DNA from: Pseudomonas sp. DTU12.3
GTDB taxonomy: Bacteria > Pseudomonadota > Gammaproteobacteria > Pseudomonadales > Pseudomonadaceae
Assembly (NCBI RefSeq): GCF_004124275.1
Contig: NZ_CP027218.1
Location: forward strand, 980,001 to 1,044,000
Direction: 5' to 3'
Length of the DNA stretch: 64,000 nt
Shown in pieces: positions 34,461 to 42,758 of this stretch. The notes beneath the pieces are model-generated. The model saw only the letters and a list, made by a program, of their open reading frames with translations. It had not been told where the DNA came from and searched no databases. Made by a program: the position numbers and the translations under genes. The first letter of the stretch is position 1, and each line of letters opens with the position of its first letter.

Positions 34461-36041
34461 TTAGCGTTTGTTGCCTCCCAGGGCGCCGGTCAAACCGCCG
34501 AGCACACCGCCCAGCCCGCCACCCACTCCACCGGCAGTGCCCCCGCTGGCACCGCCGTTGACCAGGCCGCCGACTGCTGCGACGGTGCCGCCGACGTTGT
34601 TGACCAGGCCACCGACTGCTGTGGTAACCGGGTTGTTGGTGGCCGCGATGGTGTTGCCGAGGCTGCTGACTGCACCACCGACCTGGCCGGTGAGGCTGGC
34701 GACTGGCGAGCCGAGACCGGTAGCGCCACCTACTTGTTGGGTCAGGTTGGTGACAGCGCTGGTGACCGGGTTCAAGCCTGCGCCCAGAGTGGCACCAACG
34801 GTGGCCAGAGGCGAGGTGGTCGCAGTGATCGGTGAGCCCGAACCGCCGAGCACGGTGTTCAGCGAAGCGACGGTGTTGCCCAGCCCAACCGCAGTGACAC
34901 CACCGGCACTGACCACGCCATTAGTGTTGCCGGCATTCAAACCTGAACCGACGTTGACCACTGCGCCGCCGACGGTTTGCAGCAGGCCGGTGCCGCCGAG
35001 GCCACCACCGAGGCCGCCACCAATACCGCCACCAGTGCCGGAACCGGTGCCGTTGGAAACCAGACCGCCCGCCTTGCCGACCGCAGTACCGGCGTTGCTC
35101 AATGCGCCGCCGAGGGTGTTGGTCAGGGCATTGCCGTTGCCAGCGTCGGTAACTTTGTCGCCTACGCCATTGACGGTATCGCCGACTTTCTGGATCACAC
35201 CTTTGAGCGGATCACCAAGGCCGGTGGCACCGCCGATTTTGTCGGTGGTACTTTCGACCATCGCGATCACTGGCACCAGGCCGGCGCCGAGTTTATCCGT
35301 CAGTTGGCTGGTTGGGCCGTTGGTCAGCGTGGTGTCGAGGGTATTGCCGAGCATGGTGACTTTCGCACCGACACCATCGAGCAGTGGCGCGACTTTGGTG
35401 ATCACGCCACCCACCACTGGAACGCTGCCGGTAGCGGTTGCCAGCTTGCCACTGAGGTCAGAGACGCCGTCGCCGACATCGGTCACAACGCCGCCGACCG
35501 AAGCCACTGTTGTGGTCAGGCCTTTGGGATCGGTCGGCAGTTTGCCGATGCCATTCGCCACGCCATCGCCCAATGTGCTGACGACGTTGCCAGCGGTGTT
35601 GGCGGCGCTTTGCACCACGCCACCGACCACCGGAACAGTACTCAGAGAGTCGCCAATCTGGCCAACACCGGTGCCGACGCCAGCAACCGTAGTGCCGACA
35701 TCGTGCACCAGGGTGGTGGTCACCAGCGGCGTGGTGGTTGGATTGGTCGGGTTGGTTGGATCGGTTGGATTCGTAGGGTCAGTCGGATTCGTCGGGTTGG
35801 TTGGATTGGTCGGATCGGTTGTGCCCGTGCCGCCAGTACCACCGGTTCCGCCTGTGCCTGCGGTATCACCCGTGCCGCCAGTACCACCCGTGCCACTTGT
35901 ACCGCCAGTCCCGCTGGTTGGCGAGGAGCTGCCGGAACTGCTGTGATGACCGCCACCGCCGCTGCTGCATCCGGCGAGGCCGAGGGAGAGGATCAATGCC
36001 AGAGCAATTGCTGATTTGCACCACACGTCTTGAGTTTTCAT
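34461..36041 (-). CDS. Collagen-like/Gly-rich repetitive surface lipoprotein
   Basis: A 526-residue protein with a lipobox (L22-A-G-C25) followed by Gly/Ser and TGGTGGTG repeats, then (PTN/PTD)n repeats at about 80-105, and then a long low-complexity region of Val/Gly/Thr/Asn in which VVGGVV, LGGALSN, GLGDPLKG and TGLGSPVASL recur at irregular spacing; it ends in Gly-rich runs. No Lys or Cys-based domain is seen and there is no TPS (haemagglutinin-like) domain. Databases tend to label such proteins collagen-like. AAGGAA precedes the ATG at 36041. It is upstream of the TpsB gene and shares an upstream motif with flp, so it is a candidate cell-surface matrix or adhesin protein. Confidence 0.8.
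   Translation of the reverse strand: MKTQDVWCKSAIALALILSLGLAGCSSGGGGHHSSSGSSSPTSGTGGTSGTGGTGGTGDTAGTGGTGGTGGTGTTDPTNPTNPTNPTDPTNPTDPTNPTNPTTTPLVTTTLVHDVGTTVAGVGTGVGQIGDSLSTVPVVGGVVQSAANTAGNVVSTLGDGVANGIGKLPTDPKGLTTTVASVGGVVTDVGDGVSDLSGKLATATGSVPVVGGVITKVAPLLDGVGAKVTMLGNTLDTTLTNGPTSQLTDKLGAGLVPVIAMVESTTDKIGGATGLGDPLKGVIQKVGDTVNGVGDKVTDAGNGNALTNTLGGALSNAGTAVGKAGGLVSNGTGSGTGGGIGGGLGGGLGGTGLLQTVGGAVVNVGSGLNAGNTNGVVSAGGVTAVGLGNTVASLNTVLGGSGSPITATTSPLATVGATLGAGLNPVTSAVTNLTQQVGGATGLGSPVASLTGQVGGAVSSLGNTIAATNNPVTTAVGGLVNNVGGTVAAVGGLVNGGASGGTAGGVGGGLGGVLGGLTGALGGNKR
35736..35930. repeat. Coding tandem repeats in the lipoprotein gene
   Basis: A 9-base-phase array encodes PTN/PTD triplets (about 35736-35820) next to a 9- to 12-base-phase array encoding Gly-Thr-Gly units (about 35826-35930). 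Such in-frame arrays are prone to length change by slippage, which would alter the length of the N-terminal stalk. Confidence 0.7.
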
Positions 36042-36167
36042 GATCGAGATTCCTTGCACCTGTCACAACGTTCGTTGCCTTCGATGGCTCGCCGATCTGT
36101 CGCCGGCAATGCCTCGTCCGTTGCTGCAATTTCAGGTGCTGGCGCGAATTCGACCATTCTCAAGTTG

Positions 36168-36197
36168 GTATTAACGCCTTTATATATAAGGCGCAAT
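36168..36197 (-). promoter_or_regulatory. Candidate operator upstream of the lipoprotein gene, shared with flp
   Basis: GTATTAACGCC (36168-36178) and GGCGCAAT (36190-36197) repeat the flp-upstream element. The centre here is a TTTATATATAA palindrome flanked by CGCC and GGCG. A further GGTATAAACGC at 36223-36233 is a partial copy. The 348-base gap 36042-36389 holds these sites and a terminator of the MaoC-like gene. Confidence 0.55.
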
Positions 36198-36235
36198 GCA
36201 GCGCCTAAGGACTAATACCCAAGGTATAAACGCGC

Positions 36236-36261
36236 AAAAAAAAGCCTTGAGAATCAAGGCT
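36236..36261 (-). terminator. Terminator downstream of the MaoC-like gene
   Basis: On the minus strand GCCTTGA TTC TCAAGGC is followed by eight T. It lies about 130 bases past the MaoC stop and insulates the lipoprotein promoter region. Confidence 0.8.
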
Positions 36262-36389
36262 GCGTGTTTTCCATCGGCTGGGGCAGGGTGCGGAAAAACT
36301 TAAGTGATATACACACAATTAACAGGTCAGCCGCATCACTCATCCGATGGCTAAGGTAAAACCTGTGGCGAGGGCGCTAAGGGGAGGGA

Positions 36390-37244
36390 TCAGGCGATTG
36401 GCTGCCATTGTCCGACCATGTGTTCCAGATCATTTGCGCCGACCAGACGCAGTTCACCACTGGACCCCGCCGCGCTCGCCAGCAATGTCACTTCACTCGG
36501 CAGGCGCACCGGTTTGCGAAAGTGCACCGCTATCTCGAGATTGGCCTTGGGCAAGTGATCCGCCAGCGCCGCCAGGCTGCGCGCCTTGTTCCACAATCCA
36601 TGGGCAATCGCCGTGGGGAAACCGAACAGCTTGGCGCTCGCGGCGCTCAAGTGAATCGGGTTGTAATCTCCGGACACCCTGGCGTACTGCCGACCAATGT
36701 CAGTCGGGGCTTTCCAGTGCGCCACTTCGCTCAGTGCCTGCGCAGGTTCCCACGTTTGCTCGAGGGGTTCGCCTTCGAGTTTCACGCCGCGACACAACAT
36801 CTGGCTCTCGGCCTCCCACAACGGCCCGAGCTGATCATCCAGAGTCGTCAGCAGATCAAACGTCGCGCCTTTGGGATGCGCTTGCAGGTTGTGCACCCGC
36901 ACGCTGACTTGCGCGCGACTGATTCCGCCCATCGGCCGCAACACGCGGATGCGGTTGCTCAGGTGAATCAGTCCGAGCAACGGAAACGGGAACTCCTTTG
37001 CGGTCAGCAATTGCATCTGCAAGGCAAATGCGAGGACGTGTGGATAAGTCGGCGGCAGCAGGCCGTCATCGGCGAAACCACAGACCTTGCGATACGCCGC
37101 CAGCCGTTGGCCATCGATATCAACCCAGCAGCGCAAGCCGCTTTCAGGCAATTGCGTGCCGGTGATTTTGCGTCGCGTCGCCGCCCGTGCGTACAGCCTG
37201 GGCAGGCTCGGTTCGCGATCCAGTGTGTGCCATTCGATGCTCAT
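36390..37244 (-). CDS. MaoC-like hot-dog dehydratase
   Basis: A 284-residue double hot-dog protein of the MaoC/(R)-enoyl hydratase group. The C-terminal domain carries the hydratase signature DIGRQYARVSGDYNPIHLSA followed by FPTAIAHGLWNKARSLAAL (catalytic Asp and His). It probably hydrates or dehydrates enoyl/3-hydroxyacyl-CoA or -ACP. The ATG at 37244 lies two bases after the FabG-like stop, so the two make an operon with consecutive reactions (ketoreduction then dehydration). Confidence 0.88.
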   Translation of the reverse strand: MSIEWHTLDREPSLPRLYARAATRRKITGTQLPESGLRCWVDIDGQRLAAYRKVCGFADDGLLPPTYPHVLAFALQMQLLTAKEFPFPLLGLIHLSNRIRVLRPMGGISRAQVSVRVHNLQAHPKGATFDLLTTLDDQLGPLWEAESQMLCRGVKLEGEPLEQTWEPAQALSEVAHWKAPTDIGRQYARVSGDYNPIHLSAASAKLFGFPTAIAHGLWNKARSLAALADHLPKANLEIAVHFRKPVRLPSEVTLLASAAGSSGELRLVGANDLEHMVGQWQPIA

Positions 37245-37246
37245 GC

Positions 37247-38599
37247 CTAAGCCCCCAGAACACTTTGTCCACAGACCCGCAGCGCCTGCCCGGTGAAAGC
37301 GCCGGTGCCCGGTTGCGCCAGCCACGCGACGGCTTCGGCGACGTCTTGCGGCAGACCGCCCTGGCCGAGTGAACTCATGCGCCGGCCGGCTTCACGCAAG
37401 GCAAAGGGGATGTGCGCGGTCATCTGGGTTTCGATGAAACCCGGCGCCACGGCGTTGATGCTGATACCGCGTTCGAGCAGTGACGGCGCCCAGGCCTGTG
37501 CCAGTCCGATCAGGCCGGCCTTGCTCGCGGCGTAGTTGGTCTGGCCACGATTACCGGCAATCCCGCTGATCGAGGCGAGCAGAATCACCCGCGCGTGGTC
37601 GTGCAACGTGCCGCTGTCGAGCAGGGCCTTGGTCAGCACTTGCGGCGCATTGAGGTTGACTGCCAGCACCGCGTCCCAGAACTCCGGGGTCATGTTGGCG
37701 AGGGTTTTGTCGCGGGTGATGCCGGCGTTGTGCACGAGGATGTCGAGGCCATCGGGCAACTGTTCTATCAATTGCGTGGCGGCGTCTTCGGCGCAGATGT
37801 CGAGGGTGATCGCGCGTCCACCGAGGCGGGCGGCGAGGGCCTCGAGATCGGTCTTGGCGGGCGGTACGTCGAGCAGGATCACCTCGGCACCGTCGCGCGC
37901 CAGGGTTTCAGCGATGGACGCGCCAATGCCGCGCGCAGCACCGGTGACCAACGCTTTGCGTCCGGCCAGCGGTCGTGTCCAATCGGTGACGGGCGTCGCA
38001 CAGGCGGTCAGGCGAATCACCTGACCGGAGACGAATGCGCTTTTCGGAGAAAGGAAAAACCGCAGCGGACCTTCCAGCTGGTCTTCGGCACCTTCGCCGA
38101 CATAGATCAGTTGCAGCGTGCCGCCGCTGCGCAGCTCCTTGGCCAGCGACCGCGAAAAGCCTTCGAGCGCTCGTTGCGCGCTGGCGGCAAAGGGTTCGCG
38201 CAGGGTTTCCGGGGCGCGCCCGAGAATCACCAGGTGCGCGCTGTGCTCAAGGTTCTTCATCAACGGCTGGAAGAATTCGCGCAGCTGTTTGAGCTGGTCG
38301 GTGTGCTGCAAGTCGCTGGCGTCGAACACCACAGCCTTGAGTTTCGGGCCGTGGCCGGGAATCCACTCGCTGGCGGACGCCGGCAACTCGCCGTAGCGGT
38401 AGATGCTCTCGGTCAGACGGTTGGCAAATACGGCGACCTTTTCGGCCAGCGCGCCGCCACCGATCAGCAGTGCACCTTCAACCGGCCGCAGGCGTCCGGC
38501 CTGCCAGCGTTCCAGCCGCACCGGCGACGGCAGGCCCAGCGCCCCGACCAGACGATGGCCGATGGACGAGTTGGCGAAGTCGATATAGCGGTCAGACAT
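37247..38599 (-). CDS. fabG: 3-oxoacyl-ACP reductase, high-molecular-weight FabG4 type
   Basis: A 450-residue short-chain dehydrogenase with an extra N-terminal Rossmann-like domain, the layout of FabG4-type (HMW FabG) enzymes that reduce 3-oxoacyl-CoA/ACP. The C-terminal catalytic domain (from about 208) has the cofactor site GAARGIGASIAETLARDG, HNAG (VHNAGITRDKTL), catalytic Ser in LLASISGIAGNRGQ and YAASKAGLIG (Tyr/Lys). GGAGAG precedes its ATG. It is divergent from the thiolase gene, and with the MaoC-like gene it probably serves an acyl elongation or beta-oxidation-like route (compare PA4785-PA4786 of P. aeruginosa). Confidence 0.9.
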   Translation of the reverse strand: MSDRYIDFANSSIGHRLVGALGLPSPVRLERWQAGRLRPVEGALLIGGGALAEKVAVFANRLTESIYRYGELPASASEWIPGHGPKLKAVVFDASDLQHTDQLKQLREFFQPLMKNLEHSAHLVILGRAPETLREPFAASAQRALEGFSRSLAKELRSGGTLQLIYVGEGAEDQLEGPLRFFLSPKSAFVSGQVIRLTACATPVTDWTRPLAGRKALVTGAARGIGASIAETLARDGAEVILLDVPPAKTDLEALAARLGGRAITLDICAEDAATQLIEQLPDGLDILVHNAGITRDKTLANMTPEFWDAVLAVNLNAPQVLTKALLDSGTLHDHARVILLASISGIAGNRGQTNYAASKAGLIGLAQAWAPSLLERGISINAVAPGFIETQMTAHIPFALREAGRRMSSLGQGGLPQDVAEAVAWLAQPGTGAFTGQALRVCGQSVLGA

Positions 38600-38707
38600 G
38601 GAACGCTCTCCAAAAGTTGGGGTTCAAAGTGTGGACTACCCACGGCAATCAATCGTTCGATCCACGCAATAAGGCCTACGCTTGAACAGCAGAGTAGACC
38701 ACCGACC

Positions 38708-38872
38708 CTGTGGGAGCGGATCTGTGGCGAGGGGATTTATCCCCGTTCGGCGGCGCAGCCGTCGCGTTCAAATCGCATCCGTTGTGCCTGATTTGTCGCG
38801 GATGCAGGTTTGGGGGCGGCTTCGCCACCCAACGGGGATAAATCCCCTCGCCACAAGATCCGCTCCCACAGG
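38708..38872. repeat. 165-bp nested inverted repeat
   Basis: Outer arms CTGTGGGAGCGGATCT and AGATCCGCTCCCACAG enclose inner arms GTGGCGAGGGGATTTATCCC / GGGATAAATCCCCTCGCCAC, then a third pair around GCATCCG...CGGATGC. It is a member of the GTGGGAGCG REP class, and is the main content of the 313-base gap between fabG and the thiolase. Confidence 0.85.
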
Positions 38873-38912
38873 GCACGGCATTGAATTCGATCAATTTGAA
38901 AAGGAGTTATTC

Positions 38913-40190
38913 ATGAGTCAGCTGCGCCGCGTCGCGATCATCGGTGGTAACCGTATCCCTTTCGCCCGCTCCAATGGGCCGTACGCCACCGCCAGCAATC
39001 AGGCGATGCTCACCGCCGCGCTTGAAGGCCTGATCGAACGCTACAACCTGCATGGCCAGCGCATCGGCGAAGTGGTGGCGGGTGCGGTGCTCAAATTGTC
39101 ACGGGATATGAACCTGACCCGTGAATGCGTGCTCGGCTCGCGCCTGTCTCCCGTCACGCCGGCCTACGATATCCAGCAAGCCTGCGGCACGGGACTGGAA
39201 GCGGCGATCTTGGTCGCCAACAAGATTGCCCTCGGCCAGATCGATTGCGGTATTGCCGGCGGCGTCGACACCACCTCCGACGCGCCGATCAGCGTCAGCG
39301 AAGGCTTGCGCAAAATCCTCCTGCAAGCCAACCGCGCAAAAACCACCGGCGACAAACTGAAAACCTTCCTGCAACTGCGCCCGCAACACCTGATCCCGGA
39401 ATTTCCGCGTAACGGCGAGCCGCGCACCGGTCTGTCGATGGGCCAACATTGCGAGCTGATGGCACAGACCTGGAATATTCCTCGCGAGGCACAGGATCAA
39501 CTGGCGCTGGAAAGCCATCACCAACTCGCGGCGTCCTACAGCGAAGGCTGGCACAACGACCTGATGACCCCGTTCCTCGGCCTGACCCGCGACAACAATT
39601 TGCGCCCGGACCTGACCCTGGAAAAACTCGCCGCGCTGAAACCGGCCTTCGAGAAAAGTGCCAAAGGCACACTGACCGCTGGCAACTCCACGCCGCTGAC
39701 GGACGGGGCTTCGGTGGTGCTGCTCGGCAGCGAGGAGTGGGCGAAGGAACGTGGTTTGCCGATCCTCGCGTATTTGCGTGACGGTGAGGCGGCGGCGGTG
39801 GACTTCGTCAACGGTGCCGAAGGCCTGCTGATGGCGCCGGTCTACGCAGTGCCACGGTTGCTGGCGCGCAACGGGCTGACCTTGCAGGATTTTGACTACT
39901 ACGAAATCCACGAGGCATTTGCCGCCCAGGTGCTGTGCACGCTCAAGGCCTGGGAAGATCCCGAATATTGCAAAACCCGTTTGGGCCTGGATGCGCCACT
40001 GGGTTCGATCGACCGTAGCCGACTCAACGTCAAAGGCGGTTCCTTGGCGGCAGGCCATCCGTTTGCCGCGACGGGTGGGCGCATCGTCGCCAACCTGGCG
40101 AAATTGCTCGATGCTGCGGGCAAGGGCCGAGGCCTGATTTCGATCTGCGCCGCCGGCGGCCAAGGCGTTACCGCGATTATTGAACGCTGA
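38913..40190 (+). CDS. Acetyl-CoA C-acetyltransferase (thiolase), FadI-like
   Basis: Thiolases cleave 3-ketoacyl-CoA or condense acetyl-CoA. The 425-residue protein has the nucleophile Cys in AYDIQQACGTGLEAAILVAN, and the C-terminal YYEIHEAFAAQVLCTL, GGSLAAGHPFAATGGR and SICAAGGQGVTAII motifs with the catalytic His and Cys. AAGGAG lies seven bases before the ATG. Length and motif spelling resemble the FadI class. The neighbouring FabG/MaoC genes suggest a shared acyl-CoA pathway. Confidence 0.92.
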   Translation: MSQLRRVAIIGGNRIPFARSNGPYATASNQAMLTAALEGLIERYNLHGQRIGEVVAGAVLKLSRDMNLTRECVLGSRLSPVTPAYDIQQACGTGLEAAILVANKIALGQIDCGIAGGVDTTSDAPISVSEGLRKILLQANRAKTTGDKLKTFLQLRPQHLIPEFPRNGEPRTGLSMGQHCELMAQTWNIPREAQDQLALESHHQLAASYSEGWHNDLMTPFLGLTRDNNLRPDLTLEKLAALKPAFEKSAKGTLTAGNSTPLTDGASVVLLGSEEWAKERGLPILAYLRDGEAAAVDFVNGAEGLLMAPVYAVPRLLARNGLTLQDFDYYEIHEAFAAQVLCTLKAWEDPEYCKTRLGLDAPLGSIDRSRLNVKGGSLAAGHPFAATGGRIVANLAKLLDAAGKGRGLISICAAGGQGVTAIIER

Positions 40191-40245
40191 AAGATCGCAG
40201 CCTGTGTTCCCGGTAGGAGCTGCCGCAGGCTGCGATCTTTTGATC
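40191..40245. repeat. Partial REP arms
   Basis: A short AAAGATCGCAGCCTG arm then GTAGGAGCTGCCGCAGG; the outer part of the first arm is lost. The remaining 200 bases before the RIO gene hold nothing I can assign. Confidence 0.8.
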
Positions 40246-40452
40246 TTGATGTCAGATTCTGTCGCAAATGCCCTTGACGGCCGATACCAACATTCAAGGC
40301 CGGCTCGGCTATGATTCGCTGCGGTCGATTTTTCGGCACAGTGTGTGCATTCACAGGTTCACAGGTCGGCAACCCCTCCCCGAGACGCGAGGATTGCCGT
40401 ATAACGAGTGACATTCGCGTGTTTGGTAATAAAGGACCCACAATAAAAGCTG

Positions 40453-41349
40453 ATGAAGACTCCAAAACGCATTGAACCCCTGATCGAGGACGGTCTGGTC
40501 GACGAAGTGCTGCGCCCACTGATGAGTGGTAAAGAAGCAGCTGTTTATGTGGTGCGCTGCGGCAATCAGTTACGTTGCGCAAAGGTCTACAAGGAGGCGA
40601 ACAAACGTAGTTTCCGCCAGGCGGCCGAGTATCAGGAAGGCCGCAAGGTGCGCAATAGCCGACAGGCTCGGGCGATGGCCAAAGGCTCCAAGTTTGGTCG
40701 TAAAGAGACCGAGGATGCCTGGCAGAATGCCGAGGTCGCGGCGCTGTTCCGTCTGGCCGGTGCCGGTGTGCGGGTACCCAAACCGTACGACTTCCTCGAC
40801 GGCGTGCTGTTGATGGAACTGGTGGCTGACGAATTCGGCGATGCCGCGCCGCGTCTGAACGACGTGGTGCTGGAGCCGGATCAGGCTCGTGAGTATCACG
40901 CGTTCCTGATATCGCAGATCGTGCTGATGTTGTGTACCGGTCTGGTGCACGGTGACCTTTCCGAGTTCAACGTGCTGCTGACCCCGACCGGCCCGGTGAT
41001 TATCGACCTGCCGCAAGCGGTCGATGCTGCCGGCAACAACCACGCGTTCAGCATGCTCGAGCGTGACGTTGGCAACATGGCTTCGTATTTCGGTCGCTTT
41101 GCGCCGGAATTGAAGCTGACCAAATACGCGAAAGAAATGTGGGCGCTGTACGAAGCCGGCATCCTGCACCCGAACAGTGTGCTGACCGGCGAGTTCGATG
41201 ATCCGGAAGACCTGGCCGATGTTGGCGGGGTGTTGCGCGAGATCGAAGCGGCGCGGCTGGACGAGGAACGCAAACAGGCGATCCGCGCGGCAGACGACGA
41301 GCCGAAAGGCAAGTCCGACGAACCGCCGCCGCCACCGTGGATGCAGTGA
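40453..41349 (+). CDS. RIO-family protein kinase
   Basis: A 298-residue atypical serine kinase of the RIO1 family, common in pseudomonads. Visible motifs: SGKEAAVYVV (P-loop-like), lysine in CAKVYKE, the catalytic loop LVHGDLSEFNVLL and metal-binding Asp in VIIDLPQAVD. The C-terminus is an acidic, then Pro-rich tail (DEPPPPPWMQ). Target proteins are unknown. The region before its ATG is poor in ribosome-binding sequence. A strong terminator follows. Confidence 0.9.
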   Translation: MKTPKRIEPLIEDGLVDEVLRPLMSGKEAAVYVVRCGNQLRCAKVYKEANKRSFRQAAEYQEGRKVRNSRQARAMAKGSKFGRKETEDAWQNAEVAALFRLAGAGVRVPKPYDFLDGVLLMELVADEFGDAAPRLNDVVLEPDQAREYHAFLISQIVLMLCTGLVHGDLSEFNVLLTPTGPVIIDLPQAVDAAGNNHAFSMLERDVGNMASYFGRFAPELKLTKYAKEMWALYEAGILHPNSVLTGEFDDPEDLADVGGVLREIEAARLDEERKQAIRAADDEPKGKSDEPPPPPWMQ

Positions 41350-41361
41350 TCGCATGATGAG

Positions 41362-41386
41362 AAACCCGGCTTCGGCCGGGTTTTTT
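41362..41386 (+). terminator. Rho-independent terminator after the RIO kinase gene
   Basis: AACCCGGC TTCG GCCGGGTT followed by T4: an 8-bp GC-rich stem with a UUCG tetraloop, 13 bases after the stop. Confidence 0.93.
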
Positions 41387-41422
41387 GTGCCCTGCAGTTC
41401 TCCAGAGATCACCAAAAAAACC

Positions 41423-41508
41423 TGTGGAAGCTGGCTTGCCAGCGAAAGGGCCATTACAGGCAACACATCTTCTCAGGCTGAACCACCGCTATCGCTGGCA
41501 AGCCAGCT
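41423..41508. repeat. REP palindrome interrupted by the IS110-type element
   Basis: The left arm CTGTGGAAGCTGGCTTGCC pairs with GGCAAGCCAGCT (41497-41508), where the palindrome stops short. The missing CCCACAGG appears at 42687 on the far side of the transposase gene. Confidence 0.75.
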
Positions 41509-42686
41509 TGTATGCTGGGACTTGAAGGGAGGAGGAGGGACAAAGCCAGATTCTGACTGTTGACGCAGTACAGATCCGTGGGAGATTTCGCCCCTCCTCC
41601 TTTCACCCAAGCGCCGATAAAGAATGCATCTGGCCAGGACCGACGATAGGAACAAGCCTGCGCCCCTGGGTGAGCCCTTCAAGTGTTCAAAACCATATCT
41701 CGGGGGATGTTCAATGGCAATGCCGGTTTCTGTCGTAAAGCCTATTGTGGGCGTGGATGTCGCCAAGAATGAACTGGTCATCTATCAGGCCGAGCTGGAT
41801 CTGCTCGAGACTATTTCCAATGACAAGACAGCCATCAAAAAATGGCTGAAAGCCTTGCCTGCACCTGTTGATTTGGCTATCGAATCGACCAACATCTATC
41901 ACCTGGCGTTCGCCGATCTGGCCCATGAAGCCGGGTGCACGATTTACATGGTCGATGGCTACGCGTTGAGTCATTACCGAATAGGGGTGAAAGTTCGCGC
42001 CAAAACCGATGCGCTGGACGCCAAGCTGCTCGCTCGTTATCTAAAAAACGAATACGAAGAGCTTCATCCTTGGATCCCGCCATCGCCTTTATATCGCCGC
42101 CTTCTGAGCCTTTTCCGCCGTCGTGCAGCGCTGGTTCAGGCACGGGTTGGTCTGGTGCAAAGCTGGGCGAATGAACCGCTGCTCAAAAGCGCGTTTGCTG
42201 AGCAAGTGGCCTCAATGCAGAGGCTCGAAACATTGGTCGAGAAGATGATCAACGATCAATTAAAAGAGGCTGGGCTGCTCGCAGATCTGAAGCGCTGCAC
42301 AAAAGTTGAAGGTATTGGTTTTTTGACCGGAGCCCGTTTGATCGCAACATTTCAGCGGGGCGACTTCAAAAACGCGGATGCATTTATTGCGTTTTTGGGG
42401 ATGGATTTGCGCGTGTCGCAGTCAGGACAAAAGGACGGTCGCCGGAGCCTGACCAAACGCGGAGACCCAGAGGCCCGGCGACTGCTCCATAACGCAGCCA
42501 TGTCGGCCAGCCGTACACCGGCTTGGAAAAGCTTCTACGAGGAGCAAAGAAACCGTGGGTTCAGTACGACACAGGCGCTGGTGATATTGGCTCGCAAGCT
42601 TGCGCGAGTCGTATTCGCGCTGCTGAAGGGGCAAAGCGAATACCAGCCGAAGGGAGGTTGAGGGCTTCCCCTCAACCATAGAATCT
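41509..42686 (+). mobile_element. IS110-family insertion sequence in a REP element
   Basis: Bounds are inferred by rebuilding the interrupted REP: joining 41508 to 42687 gives CAAGCCAGCT-CCCACAGG, matching the reverse complement of the REP's first arm (CCTGTGGAAGCTGGCTTGCC). The element is about 1.18 kb with one transposase gene and no evident terminal inverted repeats, as is usual in IS110. IS110-group elements of P. putida such as ISPpu9 and ISPpu10 are known to target REPs. Confidence 0.75.
41714..42661 (+). CDS. IS110-family transposase (DEDD)
   Basis: A 315-residue transposase with the N-terminal RuvC-like DEDD domain (PIVGVDVAKNELVIYQAE; AIESTNIYHLAFADLAHEAG; KVRAKTDALDAKLLARYLKN) and the C-terminal transposase_20 domain (KVEGIGFLTGARLIATF, FIAFLGMDLRVSQSGQKDGR, TKRGDPEARRLLHNAAMSAS with its conserved Ser). 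Domains appear intact, so it may be active. The ATG at 41714 follows GGGGGA and gives the usual IS110 start; an upstream extension is possible. Confidence 0.93.
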   Translation: MAMPVSVVKPIVGVDVAKNELVIYQAELDLLETISNDKTAIKKWLKALPAPVDLAIESTNIYHLAFADLAHEAGCTIYMVDGYALSHYRIGVKVRAKTDALDAKLLARYLKNEYEELHPWIPPSPLYRRLLSLFRRRAALVQARVGLVQSWANEPLLKSAFAEQVASMQRLETLVEKMINDQLKEAGLLADLKRCTKVEGIGFLTGARLIATFQRGDFKNADAFIAFLGMDLRVSQSGQKDGRRSLTKRGDPEARRLLHNAAMSASRTPAWKSFYEEQRNRGFSTTQALVILARKLARVVFALLKGQSEYQPKGG

Positions 42687-42758
42687 CCCACAGGGGTAGT
42701 GGTGTTGCTGAAAGTTGTGTGGGAATCTGACTGACCTCCGCACACTCAAGGACTGAAT

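Noticed and set aside
34468-35946. A 492-codon Pro-rich open frame antisense to the repetitive lipoprotein
   Set aside because: It is the complement of Gly/Val/Thr repeats; the minus-strand frame has a good ribosome binding site and lipobox.
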